Source of the DNA: Maratus speciosus
Taxonomy: Eukaryota; Arthropoda; Arachnida; Araneae; Salticidae
Reading direction: 5' to 3'
NCBI GenBank assembly: GCA_963932465.1
Contig: OZ010786.1
Span: 535,745,073-535,809,072, forward strand
Length of the DNA stretch: 64,000 nucleotides
The notes beneath the pieces are model-generated. The model ran no database searches, was not told the DNA's origin, and saw only the letters and a program-made list of their open reading frames with translations. Made by a program: the position numbers and the translations under genes. This document shows positions 46,258-58,112 of the stretch, one piece after another. Numbering within the stretch: position 1 is the stretch's first letter; every line of letters begins with the position of its first letter.

Positions 46258-49200
46258 TATATATATATATATATAATCATTTGTATAGAATCAAGAGTTT
46301 ATGTCCCTCACATCTTATAAATAAAAATATAAATCAATTAATATTTGATGCAATAAATCATGGATTTCTTGAGAAATTCACATATTCTTTAATCGACAAT
46401 TAGTTTATTAATGATCTAAACAATGGATACTAGATAAGTTACTTGTTAGTTACCATTAACATTTTGCGTATTTAAAAAAAATATATAAAAATAATTAAAA
46501 AATAATTAAAAAATAACCATAAAAAATTAAAAATACGAAATATACTAAAAAAAAATGGCTATGTGGATAGATGTTAAATTATGGAGGAGGGAGACATTGT
46601 CAGGATCACTTATACGCAAATGTTGATTTAATCAAAATATTATATAAAAAATGGGAAAGATATATTTTATTAATGAGTTTCTATGTTTGTGTTGGTTCTG
46701 AAGAATTTGCAATCCATAGTACTGTATAACACAATTTAAATTATATTAATTTGAAATTATATTAAGTTACTTCAATATATTATAATTTATAAAAAGTGGA
46801 CTCTAATACTGTGTATGATATATGTATATATAAACATGTAAAATTTATATTTAGTTCCATCTGAACCTTCCCATATGTAAAGGAACAATTAAAAATATAT
46901 AAAATGAAATTTATTAAGAGTCTCTTAGTATCGCTCTTTTATATCTTATACTATAATGCGAGCAAAAATTGTGTGTGCATGTATGTGTGTGTGTGTGTTT
47001 GTGTGTGTAGTATGAAACAAATATGTTTAACGGGATAAATAAACGTCATTTCCCGCGCACCCCTAAAAATAAATTATATAACAAAACAATCAGTTAGATT
47101 TTTTATTTTAAGTTTTATAAAGCTTTTTTTTTAATCTAATATTTCCCATTCTTTAAAAATAAAGATTTTAACCAAAGGATATAAATAAGGAACATGTTCT
47201 TTTATAATAGTTTGTGTTTGTGCTGTTTTATTTTAACTGAATTTTGAAATGTTTATCCAAATAAATATAATTTTTTTTTTTTTTTTTTTGGTTTACATGA
47301 TATAATCTAGTATAAAACAAAAGGAGAAAACAACGTGAAGAAAAGATTCATAAATTTACGATCCGTGTTACACAGCAATTATTAAATCTACATCGTGTAA
47401 GGCCTATTTTACAATAATAAACTGATTTGACACAATTCATACAAGAAGAAAATTATATCATGGTATACATGTTTTTCCCAATTTACTATGTAATTCCAAA
47501 TTTTCTGTCAAATGCTATTAAAATTATCAATATACAAGAATCTAAAGAAAATTGCATTCGCATTCTCTTAAAACATTGCGACATTAAGAAAAAAATATTC
47601 TTTGTCAATCTGTCTCAAAAATATAAATATAAGATGTTTGAATTAAAAATATTTCGAAATTAAACAATTTTTTTATAACATATCTAATGTTGAATGTTTC
47701 TCAAAAAGAAATCTGAATAAGAAAGAGAAAATAATAAAATGCGTGGACTGTTCCGGCGTATAATTGACTTTTTAGAAGTTGTAAATTTATTCAGGCATAT
47801 CAAAGAAGCAAAGGAAAATCCAAATAAATCTGAAAGCAGAGAAAGTTTTTTTTTGTTGTTATATTTATTTATAAAGGAAAAAAGTATTTTCAGCAGTTTT
47901 CATTTAATTAGTTGTGTATTATGCAGTTAAAGGAAGTGAAATAATTCTAACTTTTAAAGGTATTTTTAATACAGATTTTGCAGATTTTAAACTGGGAAGA
48001 AAACTTTTACTTTCTGAAGTATCTTATATTTCCATGTGAGTAGTATAATTGTCAATTGAATGAAAATGTACCCAGACCCTATTGACTATAAATGCCGTTG
48101 TTCGTTCAATTAAGCAAACTGGCAGACATCCCACACAACAGGATTCACTAAAACAATCATGAATTGCGTTAAGTGGATGTCATTCAGGACTCAACTGAGA
48201 GAGTAATGCAATTAAAGCGTATTAAATTATTTAGATTTGTAAAAAATAATGTTGACTTTTGTTACTCAAATTTTTAACATAGGTTAATTCTAATAACTCG
48301 TTAATGCAATATTACGTTGTTCTTATATTATTTTGAGTGTCAAATTTTCATCGATTTATTTAGCATTATATATTTTCCTTTTCGTACTAAGCTATTTAAA
48401 GCAGTTAAAAACTATAAGAATTTCGCATGATTTTTTTGTACGAATTCAAATTGTGACCAAACGCAGTAAAAAATGGCTCGTAATCATCGCATTTGTACCA
48501 AGCATGATTAATAAAGGCACAGTTGAACATTGTGTCGATGCGTTTCATGGTGGAAAAGAGTCTTGAATATGGAAAAGATCGCGTATGAAAATATGTCATT
48601 AATATGATAAACTGAAAGCATAAGTTAAGCCACGTACGAGAGCGGATATTTTCGTTTATATTCTAAAACTTCCACCAATTGCCAAAAATAACGTGGCAGA
48701 ACAATAAAATAACAAAAAACACCTTTTCTTTATACAACATAATACTACCCCCCCCCCCCCCTCTAAAAAATGCTAATCCATCAAAAATAAAATTGTTATA
48801 AAAATTTAATATATTTTATGACGTCATTTTATCGGAATAAACGATTGAAGTCGAATATATACTTTTGGATTAAAAACGACAAAACTTGAAAAATAATATA
48901 TCGATTCTAGGAACGGGTCCCAGTATGGACACATTATAACCAAATTGAAAATTTACAACTCACATGATTTATTTTTTTAGTTTGATTCTGTTAAAATAGA
49001 ATAAAGTGTACCTTATATTATTTAATCTTTACGCTTCTTTTAAATTACAAGAATACTTGTATTATTTAGTCAAGGAAAATTGAAAAGTTGCATGAAGTTT
49101 TTATAATTTGCTACGTGCATTTTATTATTATGGAAACATTGTTTTATCACAGTGTTTTATTGTACTACTGAAAATAAAATACAATTATTTGTTTTTGTTT

Positions 49201-50306
49201 TTTCTGATTTTTCGCTCTTAAGTATGCTTTTTATATTTCAATCAAGCTTAGAAATTAGGAACTTTAAGTAAGACATGAAATGACGCCTGCAATTTGTATT
49301 TTTAGGTGCCATATGGCATTTCATCGTTGAAATTGTATGTTACATCACATTTTCTTATTTATTTTTCCAACCATGTTAACAACAACATTGTTTTTATGTT
49401 TATGTTTTCAGGGCTGTGTGTGTGTGTGTGGAGGGGGGGGGGGCGTTGTACGTATTAATTACTTTATCTCTGTGTTATTCACTAAATCAAAATAATAAGT
49501 GTTTTTCCATAAAATTGTGAAACCCGATAAAACTACACTATTTGTATTCCAGAAAATTTTAACTTATTTTTTTATAAAGATAATGCGTATACAGAGCATA
49601 GTATCAAGTAATTATGTCCACATAAGGAACATGTGAACATTTAGATACAACCAGGGATAACCCTAGTTAATAAAAATATCCTGTGACTGAAAGTATACAA
49701 CAGAAAATTAAAAAGCAAGTAAACGAACCTTATAGCAAATAAACGAACCTTTGGATACCAATTATGGTGTAGCATTTTAAAATGTTCGCAAATCTTACAA
49801 AAATGCTATTTTTCTGTTTTTTTCGGAGTTAGGGGGGGGAGGGTAAGCACTAAAATTGCAAAAAATTCTTTATGAAGTATTTTATTTTATCGAAAAAAAT
49901 ACTCTTGAAGTGCATGCCCCGGCGGGTGTGTGTGTGTGGGGGGGGGGGGGTTACGCTAAGGTACAAATGATAATGCTTGTTAAATAAAAATTAAAGTGAT
50001 TGGAAACTAGACGTAAAATATGACGGCTCCGCATAAGTTTGTTGTCGTGAAATTCAATAATTTAGTACATTTGACGATAAACGACCACTAACCTCTAACC
50101 CTGATTTAATAATACATATTTTAATATAATAAAACGCCATTTTAAAACACCTCGTTGCAATAGTAAATTAAAGTTATGTAACTTCCATCAAAATATAAAA
50201 ATAATGTCTTTCAGAAGTTCTACAAAAAGAAAAATTTAGTATAAATAAATGTATAAATATACAGACATGAAAAATGAAAATAAAAATTCATTTGTTTAAA
50301 GTTGCT

Positions 50307-50307
<1 letters not shown>
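46258..50307. other. AT-rich stretch with simple repeats
   Basis: No gene supported. Simple repeats include (TA)n at 46258-46274, a GT-rich run at about 46970-47010, a C-run at about 48749-48760, and two GT runs that pass directly into G runs (about 49417-49443 and 49926-49950). The open frames 47427-47663, 47739-47930 and 48333-48566 have no motif. Confidence 0.5.

Positions 50308-50348
<41 letters not shown>
50308..50348. repeat. Poly-A run, ~41 bases
   Basis: Uninterrupted A homopolymer. No source gene or retroposon body is recognisable to its left. Confidence 0.9.
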
Positions 50349-50352
<4 letters not shown>

Positions 50353-50624
50353 TTTTTTACAACGAGGAGAAAAAGCACCTAGCTTAATATGTTTTTAAGG
50401 GAATGCAATTTTAGACGAAATTAGGATATATTTTTCAAATATTTTGAGAATAATCTCAGTTAGTGATTTTCATTAAACTAATGGTATATGTATCACCAGT
50501 AAAGAGAGCAAGTAAATTATAATACAATACCCACGCAGAATTAAAATAATTTCTTTTCTAGTAGAATGTGCTATGTTAATTTTTGTACGTGAGAAATTCT
50601 ACTGATTTTCATGTTTTCAATCTA

Positions 50625-50726
50625 AGAACTAAAATATCTTCTTAAAACACCATAAAAAACATTTAAATGCGCTAGGCCTTAAAGTTTAAAGTTTTTGATG
50701 GTGTTTTAAGAAAATCTTTTAGTTCT
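50625..50726. repeat. Inverted repeat, ~36-bp arms
   Basis: The left arm AGAACTAAAATATCTTCTTA plus AAACACCATAAAAAAC (50625-50660) and the right arm (50691-50726) are inverted copies with few mismatches around a 30-base loop. Possibly a small foldback element. Confidence 0.75.
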
Positions 50727-51133
50727 AATTGATTCACACCAGTTTGAGCTTTTTTTCTTTTAATCTAAGATGAAAAGAATTGGTTCTTTATAAAAATTCT
50801 GTATCTTAGGATTATTTCACATATGTTTGCAAAATTCTACCTGTTTGAAGTACCATAGGATTTTTTCAAGGATTCAAATGCAATGCCGAAACGGTTCTAT
50901 TTAAAACATTATTATAGTTTTTTTAAAAGACTAAAAATATTCCCATGTGTTACAATTCGGTTATCTGTTCATCACCAAAAACATATTTTCGTTTATAAAA
51001 CTTTTGTAGATCGCCTTTGGTCTGTAAAAGTACATAAGCATAAACTTGTGGAATACCGAAAACAAATGCAATTAGGCTTCGCTGTAATAGTTGTATGGAA
51101 TGCATGAAACATTAAAAAAACCTTAAACTATTA

Positions 51134-51206
51134 TTAACCATTTGGAAAATGGTTATTGTCCTCTTCAGGGTAGGAAATCAAAAGCATATCTTAAGCTTTT
51201 TATTGG
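51134..51206. repeat. Dispersed repeat, left part at insertion site
   Basis: Starts TTAACCATTTGGAAAATGG and matches 24672 onward. It is interrupted at 51206 by the BEL/Pao element and resumes at 57455. Confidence 0.85.
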
Positions 51207-51414
51207 TGTTCCTGTCGATAGCTCAATCTCAAATAATCACTGCACACAATTCACAATAAATAAAACTAGCTGACTGTATTACTAATTAAATTTTAATACA
51301 CAAAACAATAAATTGATCGAGAGCCGATATTTACACTACTTCTCTGATCGGCGTCTCGAACCCAACTCACTAGTTTCCAAACAAACCACATAGATGGCGC
51401 TTCTAGCGGAAACA
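51207..51414 (-). repeat. 3' LTR
   Basis: 208 bp. On the minus strand it starts TGTTTCCGCTAGAAG and ends CTATCGACAGGAACA, giving the usual TG...CA limits. It is colinear with 57247-57454 without gaps. Confidence 0.93.
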
Positions 51415-51607
51415 TACCGCCGGGCCTTGAATGTTTCAAACATTCAATACTATAAATACGATATCAATTTAGAATACAATCTCAATAATACAAATTTTTT
51501 CTCAGCACATACTCTAAATGAAATATTAAATTTACGAATATAAACACAAGAATATGATAATACACTACACTACAAAAATTTTGCTTAATTAAATAAAATG
51601 TATGAAT
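51415..51607. other. Gap between pol and 3' LTR
   Basis: AT-rich, no reading frame. The bases next to the LTR (minus strand GGCCCGGCGGTA) are where a purine-rich second-strand primer is expected; only a weak purine bias is seen. Confidence 0.5.
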
Positions 51608-54600
51608 TCAAGTAGTTAATGTGGTTTCATTCATATGAGGCAAAACAATAATTTTAGCCACTGGCCTTTTAAATGGGACATTTTTATCCCTTAAAGTCTA
51701 AGTATACCATCTTGGCCTGGATGGATTTTAACAATTCTTGCCAAATGCCCTTTTTAAAGGGCTATAATTATCAGAATTTTTTATTAGTACTAAGTCTCCC
51801 TCTTTTATCTCAACCCTTCCTTTATGCCATTTGGACCTATTTAAGAGCTTATTTAAATATTTTGATGACCGTTTTTTCCAAAGATGTTGTGTCAATTTTT
51901 GAAGTAATTGCCACCTGCTCAACTTATTCATAGGGATTTCAGTATAATTCGGTTCAGGTAAGGCCATTAAAGATGAGCCAATAAGAAAATGAGCAGGTGT
52001 CAAAGCTTCAACATCATTTGGATAATTTGAAAGAGGGCAGAGTGGATGAGAATTAAGAACAGTTTCGATTTGAATAATGAGAGTCAAGAGTTCCTCATAA
52101 CTTAAAATAGTTTTACCTACAACACGCTTTAAATGATATTTAAGTGATTTAACACCTACCTCCCATAAACCACCAAAGGGAGGGGTTGAAGGGGGATTAA
52201 AATACCACTTAATTCCTTCATTAGCTAAATAATTTTGAATTTCCTCCTCACTTTTATCCTTAAATAAAGATATGAGAATTTCTCTTAATGCTTTATTGTC
52301 ACCAACACCATTTCGGCCATTATCACTAGAGATATCAGAAGGTTTGCCTCGTCTCGCAATAAAGCGTTTAAGCGCTGCTAAAAACGCTGCACTTGTTAAA
52401 TCATTGACAATTTCAAAGTGCAAGTGTAGTAAAACACACAAAAATACAAATAAAAAACTTTTTTACCTGTTTACTCCTACCTGTAGAATTTTTTACCTCA
52501 AAAGGACCGCAGTAGTCTAATCCAGTACGTATAAATACTCTGGATTCCGTTACTCTTGCTGCTGGCAAATCAGCCATCTGTTGCTGCGAATTTTTAGAAT
52601 TAATTTTCTTACAAATAATACAATTAAAAATAATTTTTCGAACTATATTTCTGCCAGCTAAAATCCAAAATTTAGTTCGGATGAGGGACATTGTGGTTTC
52701 TGAACCTGCATGAAAATATAAAACATGAAAATAATTAATAACAAAAAATGTAAAATTACGTTTTGTAGGGATAATCAAAGGAAATTTTTGGTAATCGTAT
52801 AAGTTACTGTTTTTAAGTCTACCACTAACACGGATGCAGCCGTCACTGTCTAAAAATGGACACAAGTTTATCAGTTTGCTATTGTTAGGGATAGCAGTAC
52901 CCCTTTCTAAACACTGGATTTCTTTCACGAATGAAGTCCTTTGAATGTTCTTTACAATGCACAATAAGGACTGAGAGAGTTCACTGCTAGATAAAGTTCC
53001 AGCTGTAGGATATAAAGGGTTTCTACAGTTATATATGAATATCTTACACCATGCTACTACTCGTTGTAGTTTGATGAACGAAGAACAGTTATTAATTATA
53101 TCTAAATGTTCAAGAGTGTTATCTAAGGCACATATTTGAGTTACTGATGGTGATTTCAATTCACGCAAAAACAACACATTTGTTTCAGCAGGATTGCTAT
53201 CAGGACACTCGGCCACCTAAGGCTGTTGTAGGAATGCTGGACCGAACCACCACAGATCATATTGATTAATCTTGATGGGATCTATACCTCTAGAAATAAG
53301 GTCTGCAGGATTTTGCTTGCAAGGTACGTAATTCCACTGTTCAACCGAAGTTAAACCTTGTATAATCGATATCCTGTTTGCTACGAATGTCTTAAGATCA
53401 CTGGATTCCTTTTTTAACCATGTGAGTACAATAGTGCTATCTGTCCAAAAATAAGTTTTAGAAACTTCTAGTTTTAAGGCACTTAACACCTTCTTCATTA
53501 ACTTAGATAGCAGGACTGCAGCAGAAAGTTCAAGACGCTGGATAGTGACATGCTTTAGAGGAGATACTCTGGACTTACTAGTGAGTAGTTTAACAGCAGA
53601 ATCACCACAATAATTAGTAGATTTCACGTAAAGAACCGCTCCTTAAGCAATTTCAGATGCATCGGAAAATCCATGTAGTTCTACACAAATAGACTGAGAA
53701 ATAAGAATACATCTAGGGATACTGATCAGATTTACGCTCTTTAAGGAAGTAAGAAAGTCATTCCACTCCTCATTTTCTTTCATTGGGAGATAATCACACC
53801 AATCTATTTTCAGCAACCATAATTTTTGCAGAAACACCTTGGCCCTTGTAATTATTGGACCTATCAAACCCAAAGGGTCAAATATTCTAGAAATTTGTGA
53901 CAAGACTGATCGTTTAGCGTATAATTCGCTTTTCTCGATAATTAAGTTAAACCCAAAACAATCTGGTTGAGGCTTCCACAATATTCCCAAAGTTTTTGTC
54001 TCATTAGAAAAAGAATATTCAGATTCTGAATTATTACATAAAAGAGCAAAATTATTTACTGCCCATTTATGGAGATCCATGCCTTCTCTATTTAACAAGG
54101 ATATCAGTTGTTGCTGAATCTCCTTAGCTGTGGCTAAATCATCTGCACCTGTTAGGATGCCATCCATGTAAATATCCTGCAACAACAGATTGGCAGTTAA
54201 AGGAAATTCATTTCCTTCGTCTCTGGATAATTGCATTAAAGTTCTTGTAGCTAAAAAATGAGCACTAGTTGTGCCATAAGTCACATTACATAACCTGTAT
54301 ACTTTTACTGGCTCATTCACCTCAGGTTTAAATACTATTCGTAATAAGTTTCTTTGACTCGGATGTATTAGTATCATACGATCATCTTTTTTATATCTGC
54401 TACGAAAACAAACTGGTGCTTTCGAAATCGCAACATTACAGAAAATAACTTATCTTGGATTGTTCCTCCGTTAAACTGCAAACTGTTTAATGATTTCGCT
54501 GTAGAAGTTAAGGAACTGGCATTAAACACGACTCGTAATGGTGTACTACTTGATTCTGTACGGAACACGCAATGATGTGGAATACAATAAGTGACTTCTG

Positions 54601-55747
54601 GCCCTTCAGATTCTATCACTTCTTCCATGGGACCCATACTTAGATATTCTTCCATAAATGCTTTATAAAGATCATCAACTTTAGGTTCTCTAACTAAGCG
54701 CTTCCATAATGAATTTAAAATATTCATTGCCTTTTGTTTTGATTCACCAAGACAAGACGGATCTTCATTTAGTGGCATTTTCACCATGTATTGTTCGTTT
54801 TCAGTTCTAGAATATTTTTTCAGAAAATGCTCTTCACAAATTTCTGCCTCCTTACTCTTAGAAATCTCAGACTTTCTCTCTATGTTTTCTATTTCCCAAA
54901 ACTCTCTAATTACTTTTTCTAATTCCAAATTATATGTAATTAACACCCAATGTATATTACTCTCACCCCTAGCTGGAAGGCTTCCACTGACAATATACCC
55001 GAAAACACTGTTTTGAAACATAATTTTAGAATTTAATGTTTGCGGATAAATTTGACCTGGTCTTAAAAATTCATAGAAATTTTATGCACCTAAAAGCAAA
55101 TCAATCGGACCTGGGACGTTAAATTTTTCATCGGCTAATTTGATGTTAATTAACAATGAGATAGAAGTCTCAAGCGGCCTAGACGGCGTAAATTCTGTAA
55201 TTTTCGGAACGACTAAAAAGTCTAATTTTAAATGAAAATCCTTATTTCTATTTGAAACAGTTGTGTTAACCCTAGATCTAACACTCACCGATAAATTATT
55301 TATGCCTGAAATAGAAATGTTAGTTTTTTCTCTTTTCAAATTAAGTTTATCTACTAACCTTTTACTCATAAAGTTAGAGTTTGCGCCAACGTCTAATAAA
55401 CCTCGTACTTTATTAAAATTACCCAATTCATCTCTTATTAAACAAACAAATGTGCTAAGTAACACAGCTTTTAACTCATTAGCCAAATTACATGTCGTTG
55501 AAAATAAATTGTTTTGATTATTAGCTGGGAAAGGCTGAAATACTTGTGCCGAAACATCCAAATTACATTTATTACCTACTTTGTATATGTGAATCATTTC
55601 CTGTGAAATTACCTCTTGGTTTTCAACTTTATTTATTTTTTGTTCGCGAGGAAAATGCAAAGTTACATTGTGCCTTTTCCGACAAATAATACACGAGAAT
55701 TTACATTTACAATCGACCACTTTATGATTCATAAGGCAGTTACACAA
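51608..55747 (-). pseudogene. BEL/Pao pol: protease, RT, RNase H, integrase
   Basis: Minus-strand pieces occur in this order. A Cys/His-rich start (CNCLMNHKVVDCKC, CIICRKRHNVTLH) is followed by an aspartic protease motif LLDVGANSNF, where Val stands in the usual Ser/Thr place. The RT begins at about 55020 with LRVVFNASSL and FVFVADIKKM, then VTYGTTSAHF and YMDG; the second Asp of the usual YxDD box is Gly. RNase H shows FSDASEIA, RLELSAAVLL and WTDSTIVLTWL. The integrase shows a zinc-binding-like region with CIICKKI, then GLDYCGPF, FIARRGKPSDISSDNG and GGLWEVGVKS. The C-terminal piece has GDLVLIKNSDN and, in other frames, VKIHPGQDG; it ends at TGA 51608-51610. Stops interrupt at 55082, 53643 and 53217. 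Frameshifts lie near 54380, 52430, 51750 and 51690. Several plus-strand open frames here are shadows. Confidence 0.93.
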
Positions 55748-56695
55748 AGATTTTTTGCCTTTACCAGCTCAATTCTATCACTCACTGACATATTTTTATA
55801 AACAGGACATTTATGCAAAGGATGATTTTCATTACATGACAAAATACATTTAGAATTTTTTACATCAGTTAGAAAAACTTTAGAAACCGGCCTGGAATAA
55901 TTATTTTTATGATTCGACCGATAATTATCAATCGCAGGCTTTCCCTTTGATGTGTAATATAAATCTGTCTCCCGAGATAACTCAATTGGGTGAAGCCAAG
56001 AATCTCCTTGTCTAACATTTATAAAACACGTTAACATCCTTATCAAGTATATGACAAATTTTATCGGAAATCACTAACTTTTTTAAAGTTTCAAAATCTG
56101 TCACATTTCTCAATTTTAAATAATAATCCCAACTCGTTGTTAATCGGCATGCAAATTGTACATACGTTTTATTGGGTTGACGTTGTGCTTTTCTAAAATG
56201 TTCTAAAAAAGTTTGGGGTGTTTGCTCAAATTCTCTCAGTACTATAGCTTTCACCTTTGAATAATCTTCTAATTCCCCATCCTTAATGTACGTAATAACA
56301 TTTATTGCTCTTTCCCCTAACAGATTTAGAAGAATTTCCGATTTATACTTTTCTGGGACATTTTTTGAAATGAAGGCCCTGTGTAAAGACGAGAAAAAAT
56401 ACCCCCAACCTTCCGGTCTAGACGGAATTTTGTTTGTAAGTGTTCTTATACTTTTAATGAGAGAGTCTAAAGATTCTATGCTTTCTCCCTTCTCGAAACC
56501 ACTCAATTTTTCACTTTTGGTTTCTGCACGGGCCTTGGTCAACTCAAGCTCTAATTTTGTGCGTTCAATTTTTAATTTTTCAAGTTCTAGTACCTTCGCT
56601 TCCTCATTTTTTCTCTCCTCTATATTATTATTGGCCATTTCTTCTACCAATTTAGAATCTGCTTTATATTTTTCACTTTCCTTTATTAAATTCAT
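55735..56695 (-). pseudogene. BEL/Pao gag, frameshifted
   Basis: The first Met after an upstream in-frame stop is at 56693-56695. Residues about 20-70 are rich in Glu, Lys and Leu and look like a coiled coil. They are followed by a capsid-like region (WGYFFSSLHRAF, then LLNLLGERAINVITYI and FRKAQRQPNKTY). The frame ends at 56012 after a shift near 56030. Another frame (56046-55729) continues with a zinc-knuckle-like motif, CILSCNENHPLHKCPVY, then RIELVKAKNLC. A second shift near 55735 leads into the Cys/His segment that begins the pol piece. Gag would package the RNA into particles. A plus-strand open frame (56286-56786) is antisense shadow. Confidence 0.85.
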
Positions 56696-57219
56696 TTTAA
56701 ATTTATATCAGAAATATCAATCCTTATTCAAAAGCTATCCTCTGATAGTCTGCCTTTTTCGCGCTTTTGAACATTTTAATAATTAAATTTCACAATAAAT
56801 AAATAAATAAATTTCACATACCTCCAAAAATAAAGGTGAATCACTTTTTCCAAACTGCTGAGCCACGGCAGAAAGATATTTTGTTTCTTTTATTTATTTC
56901 ATTTGTCTTCTCGAAATAAGCATTTTTAAAGAACTTTGTTCATTCTCTGCGTTAAATGATCACTTATGATTGCGCAACATCACTGAAAGAACATAGTAAT
57001 TATTTTTGTTCTTGAATCAAAACAACTGCTAGACTTAAACTGTTCGTAATAAAGTATATATATATTTTTTAACACCACAATATTAAAGTAATATTATAAT
57101 AAAGGAGATTCACAAATTCTCATCAAAAAAGAAGACACTTAATTCGTTTCGGTACACTAATACCCGTTGACTCTAAAATCGAAACACTTTAAATACGTAA
57201 TTAAATGCTTGTTCTTTAC
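56696..57219. other. BEL/Pao 5' leader
   Basis: Noncoding region between the primer-binding site and gag, about 520 bases, AT-rich with no frame. Confidence 0.65.
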
Positions 57220-57236
57220 TCCGGCTCGACGGACCA
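57220..57236 (-). promoter_or_regulatory. Primer-binding site, tRNA-Tyr-like
   Basis: The minus strand reads TGGTCCGTCGAGCCGGA. This is complementary to a tRNA 3' end TCCGGCTCGACGGACCA. It differs by one base from the eukaryotic tRNA-Tyr 3' end as I remember it (TCCGGCTCGAAGGACCA). It lies 10 bases inside the 5' LTR, a usual place for priming of minus-strand DNA. Confidence 0.75.
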
Positions 57237-57246
57237 AAAAATTAGA

Positions 57247-57454
57247 TATTCCCGTCGATAGCTCAATCTCAAATAATCACTGCCCACAATTCACAATAAA
57301 TAAAACTAGCGGACTGTATTACTAATTAAATTTTAATTCACAAAACAGTAAATTGATCGAGAGCCAATATTTACACTACTCCTCTGATCGGCGTCTCGAA
57401 CCCAACTCACAAGTTTACAAACAAACCACTTAGATGGCGCTTCTAGCGGCAACA
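57247..57454 (-). repeat. 5' LTR
   Basis: 208 bp. On the minus strand it starts TGTTGCCGCTAGAAG and ends CTATCGACGGGAATA (TG...TA; the 3' LTR keeps CA). Twelve differences from the 3' LTR were counted, about 5.8 percent. Plus-strand 57252-57265 reads CCGTCGATAGCTCA, resembling the 5' end of tRNA-Tyr. Confidence 0.93.
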
Positions 57455-58112
57455 ATTGGTTTAATCCGCTTTTTATTCGTTTTCTGATTGGTCTATACAG
57501 TAATCTGTATTTTCCCTTTACTTTCAACAGAAATGGATGCTTCTGTTGCCACTATGACAAAAAATTAATAAAAACTACAAAAAAAAAAAAATTATAACTC
57601 AGAAACAAACTGAGATGCAGCTTTCAAACAAATTGCATTCAAAAGTACATTATTTTCTCTATACGACGGTGTAAAAAAGTAATATTGTGGGATGTTTAGA
57701 AGTTTAAGAATGAAATTTCATTTAAAATGGGTCGTCAGGTTTCTACGATGGAAAAGCCTTTTCTAGAACAGCCAATGAAATGCTTAGATAATACGTAAGT
57801 TTCAGGTGGATAATACGTACGAGTCGCAGGCGATTTTTGTCGCTTGCAATTTTTACATGTAATAACACTATTAATGTTTAATTCATGACGTACGTAATGT
57901 ATGACCAGCTCCGCAGAAGTTTAAAAATTTACGTTACCGAAAATTGTAAAACGGAAATTTCTTTTAAAATTTGTTCATGATTTGTCCAGGAATGTTAATG
58001 TCTAATTCATGGCGTACGTAATGTATGATCAACTCAATGCGATAATTTATGTCTTAAATTTTAGTCTTCAAAAATCATTTTCCAAAGGGTCATTGTAATT
58101 TGTTAAATTGCT
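57455..58112. repeat. Dispersed repeat, right part at insertion site
   Basis: Resumes the repeat at ATTGG and runs through CCACTATGACAAAAA, CAGAAACAAACTGAGAT and ATTGTAATTTGTTAAATT. A stretch with CATG.CGTACGTAATGTATGA is present twice (about 57887 and 58011), as in the copy at 25045 and 25108. Confidence 0.85.

Larger units (their letters stand above)
51207..57454 (-). mobile_element. BEL/Pao LTR retrotransposon, full length, inactive
   Basis: A 6,248-bp element on the minus strand: 5' LTR (57247-57454), primer site, gag, pol (protease, RT, RNase H, integrase) and 3' LTR (51207-51414). It is flanked by the 5-bp duplication ATTGG at 51202-51206 and 57455-57459. The domain order protease-RT-RNase H-integrase with zinc-knuckle gag is that of the BEL/Pao group. 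The two LTRs differ at 12 of 208 positions as counted by eye. The coding region has several frameshifts and at least three stops, so the element is dead. It lies within an old dispersed repeat whose uninterrupted form is at 24672-25218. Confidence 0.95.

Noticed and set aside
54786..56786. Plus-strand frames opposite gag and pol
   Set aside because: Shadows of the minus-strand BEL/Pao frames, which carry the recognisable motifs.
57220..57270. Possible tRNA-Tyr gene
   Set aside because: Only the two acceptor-end segments are present, in reversed order and 15 bases apart, with no anticodon or T-arm loop; it is the primer region of the LTR element.
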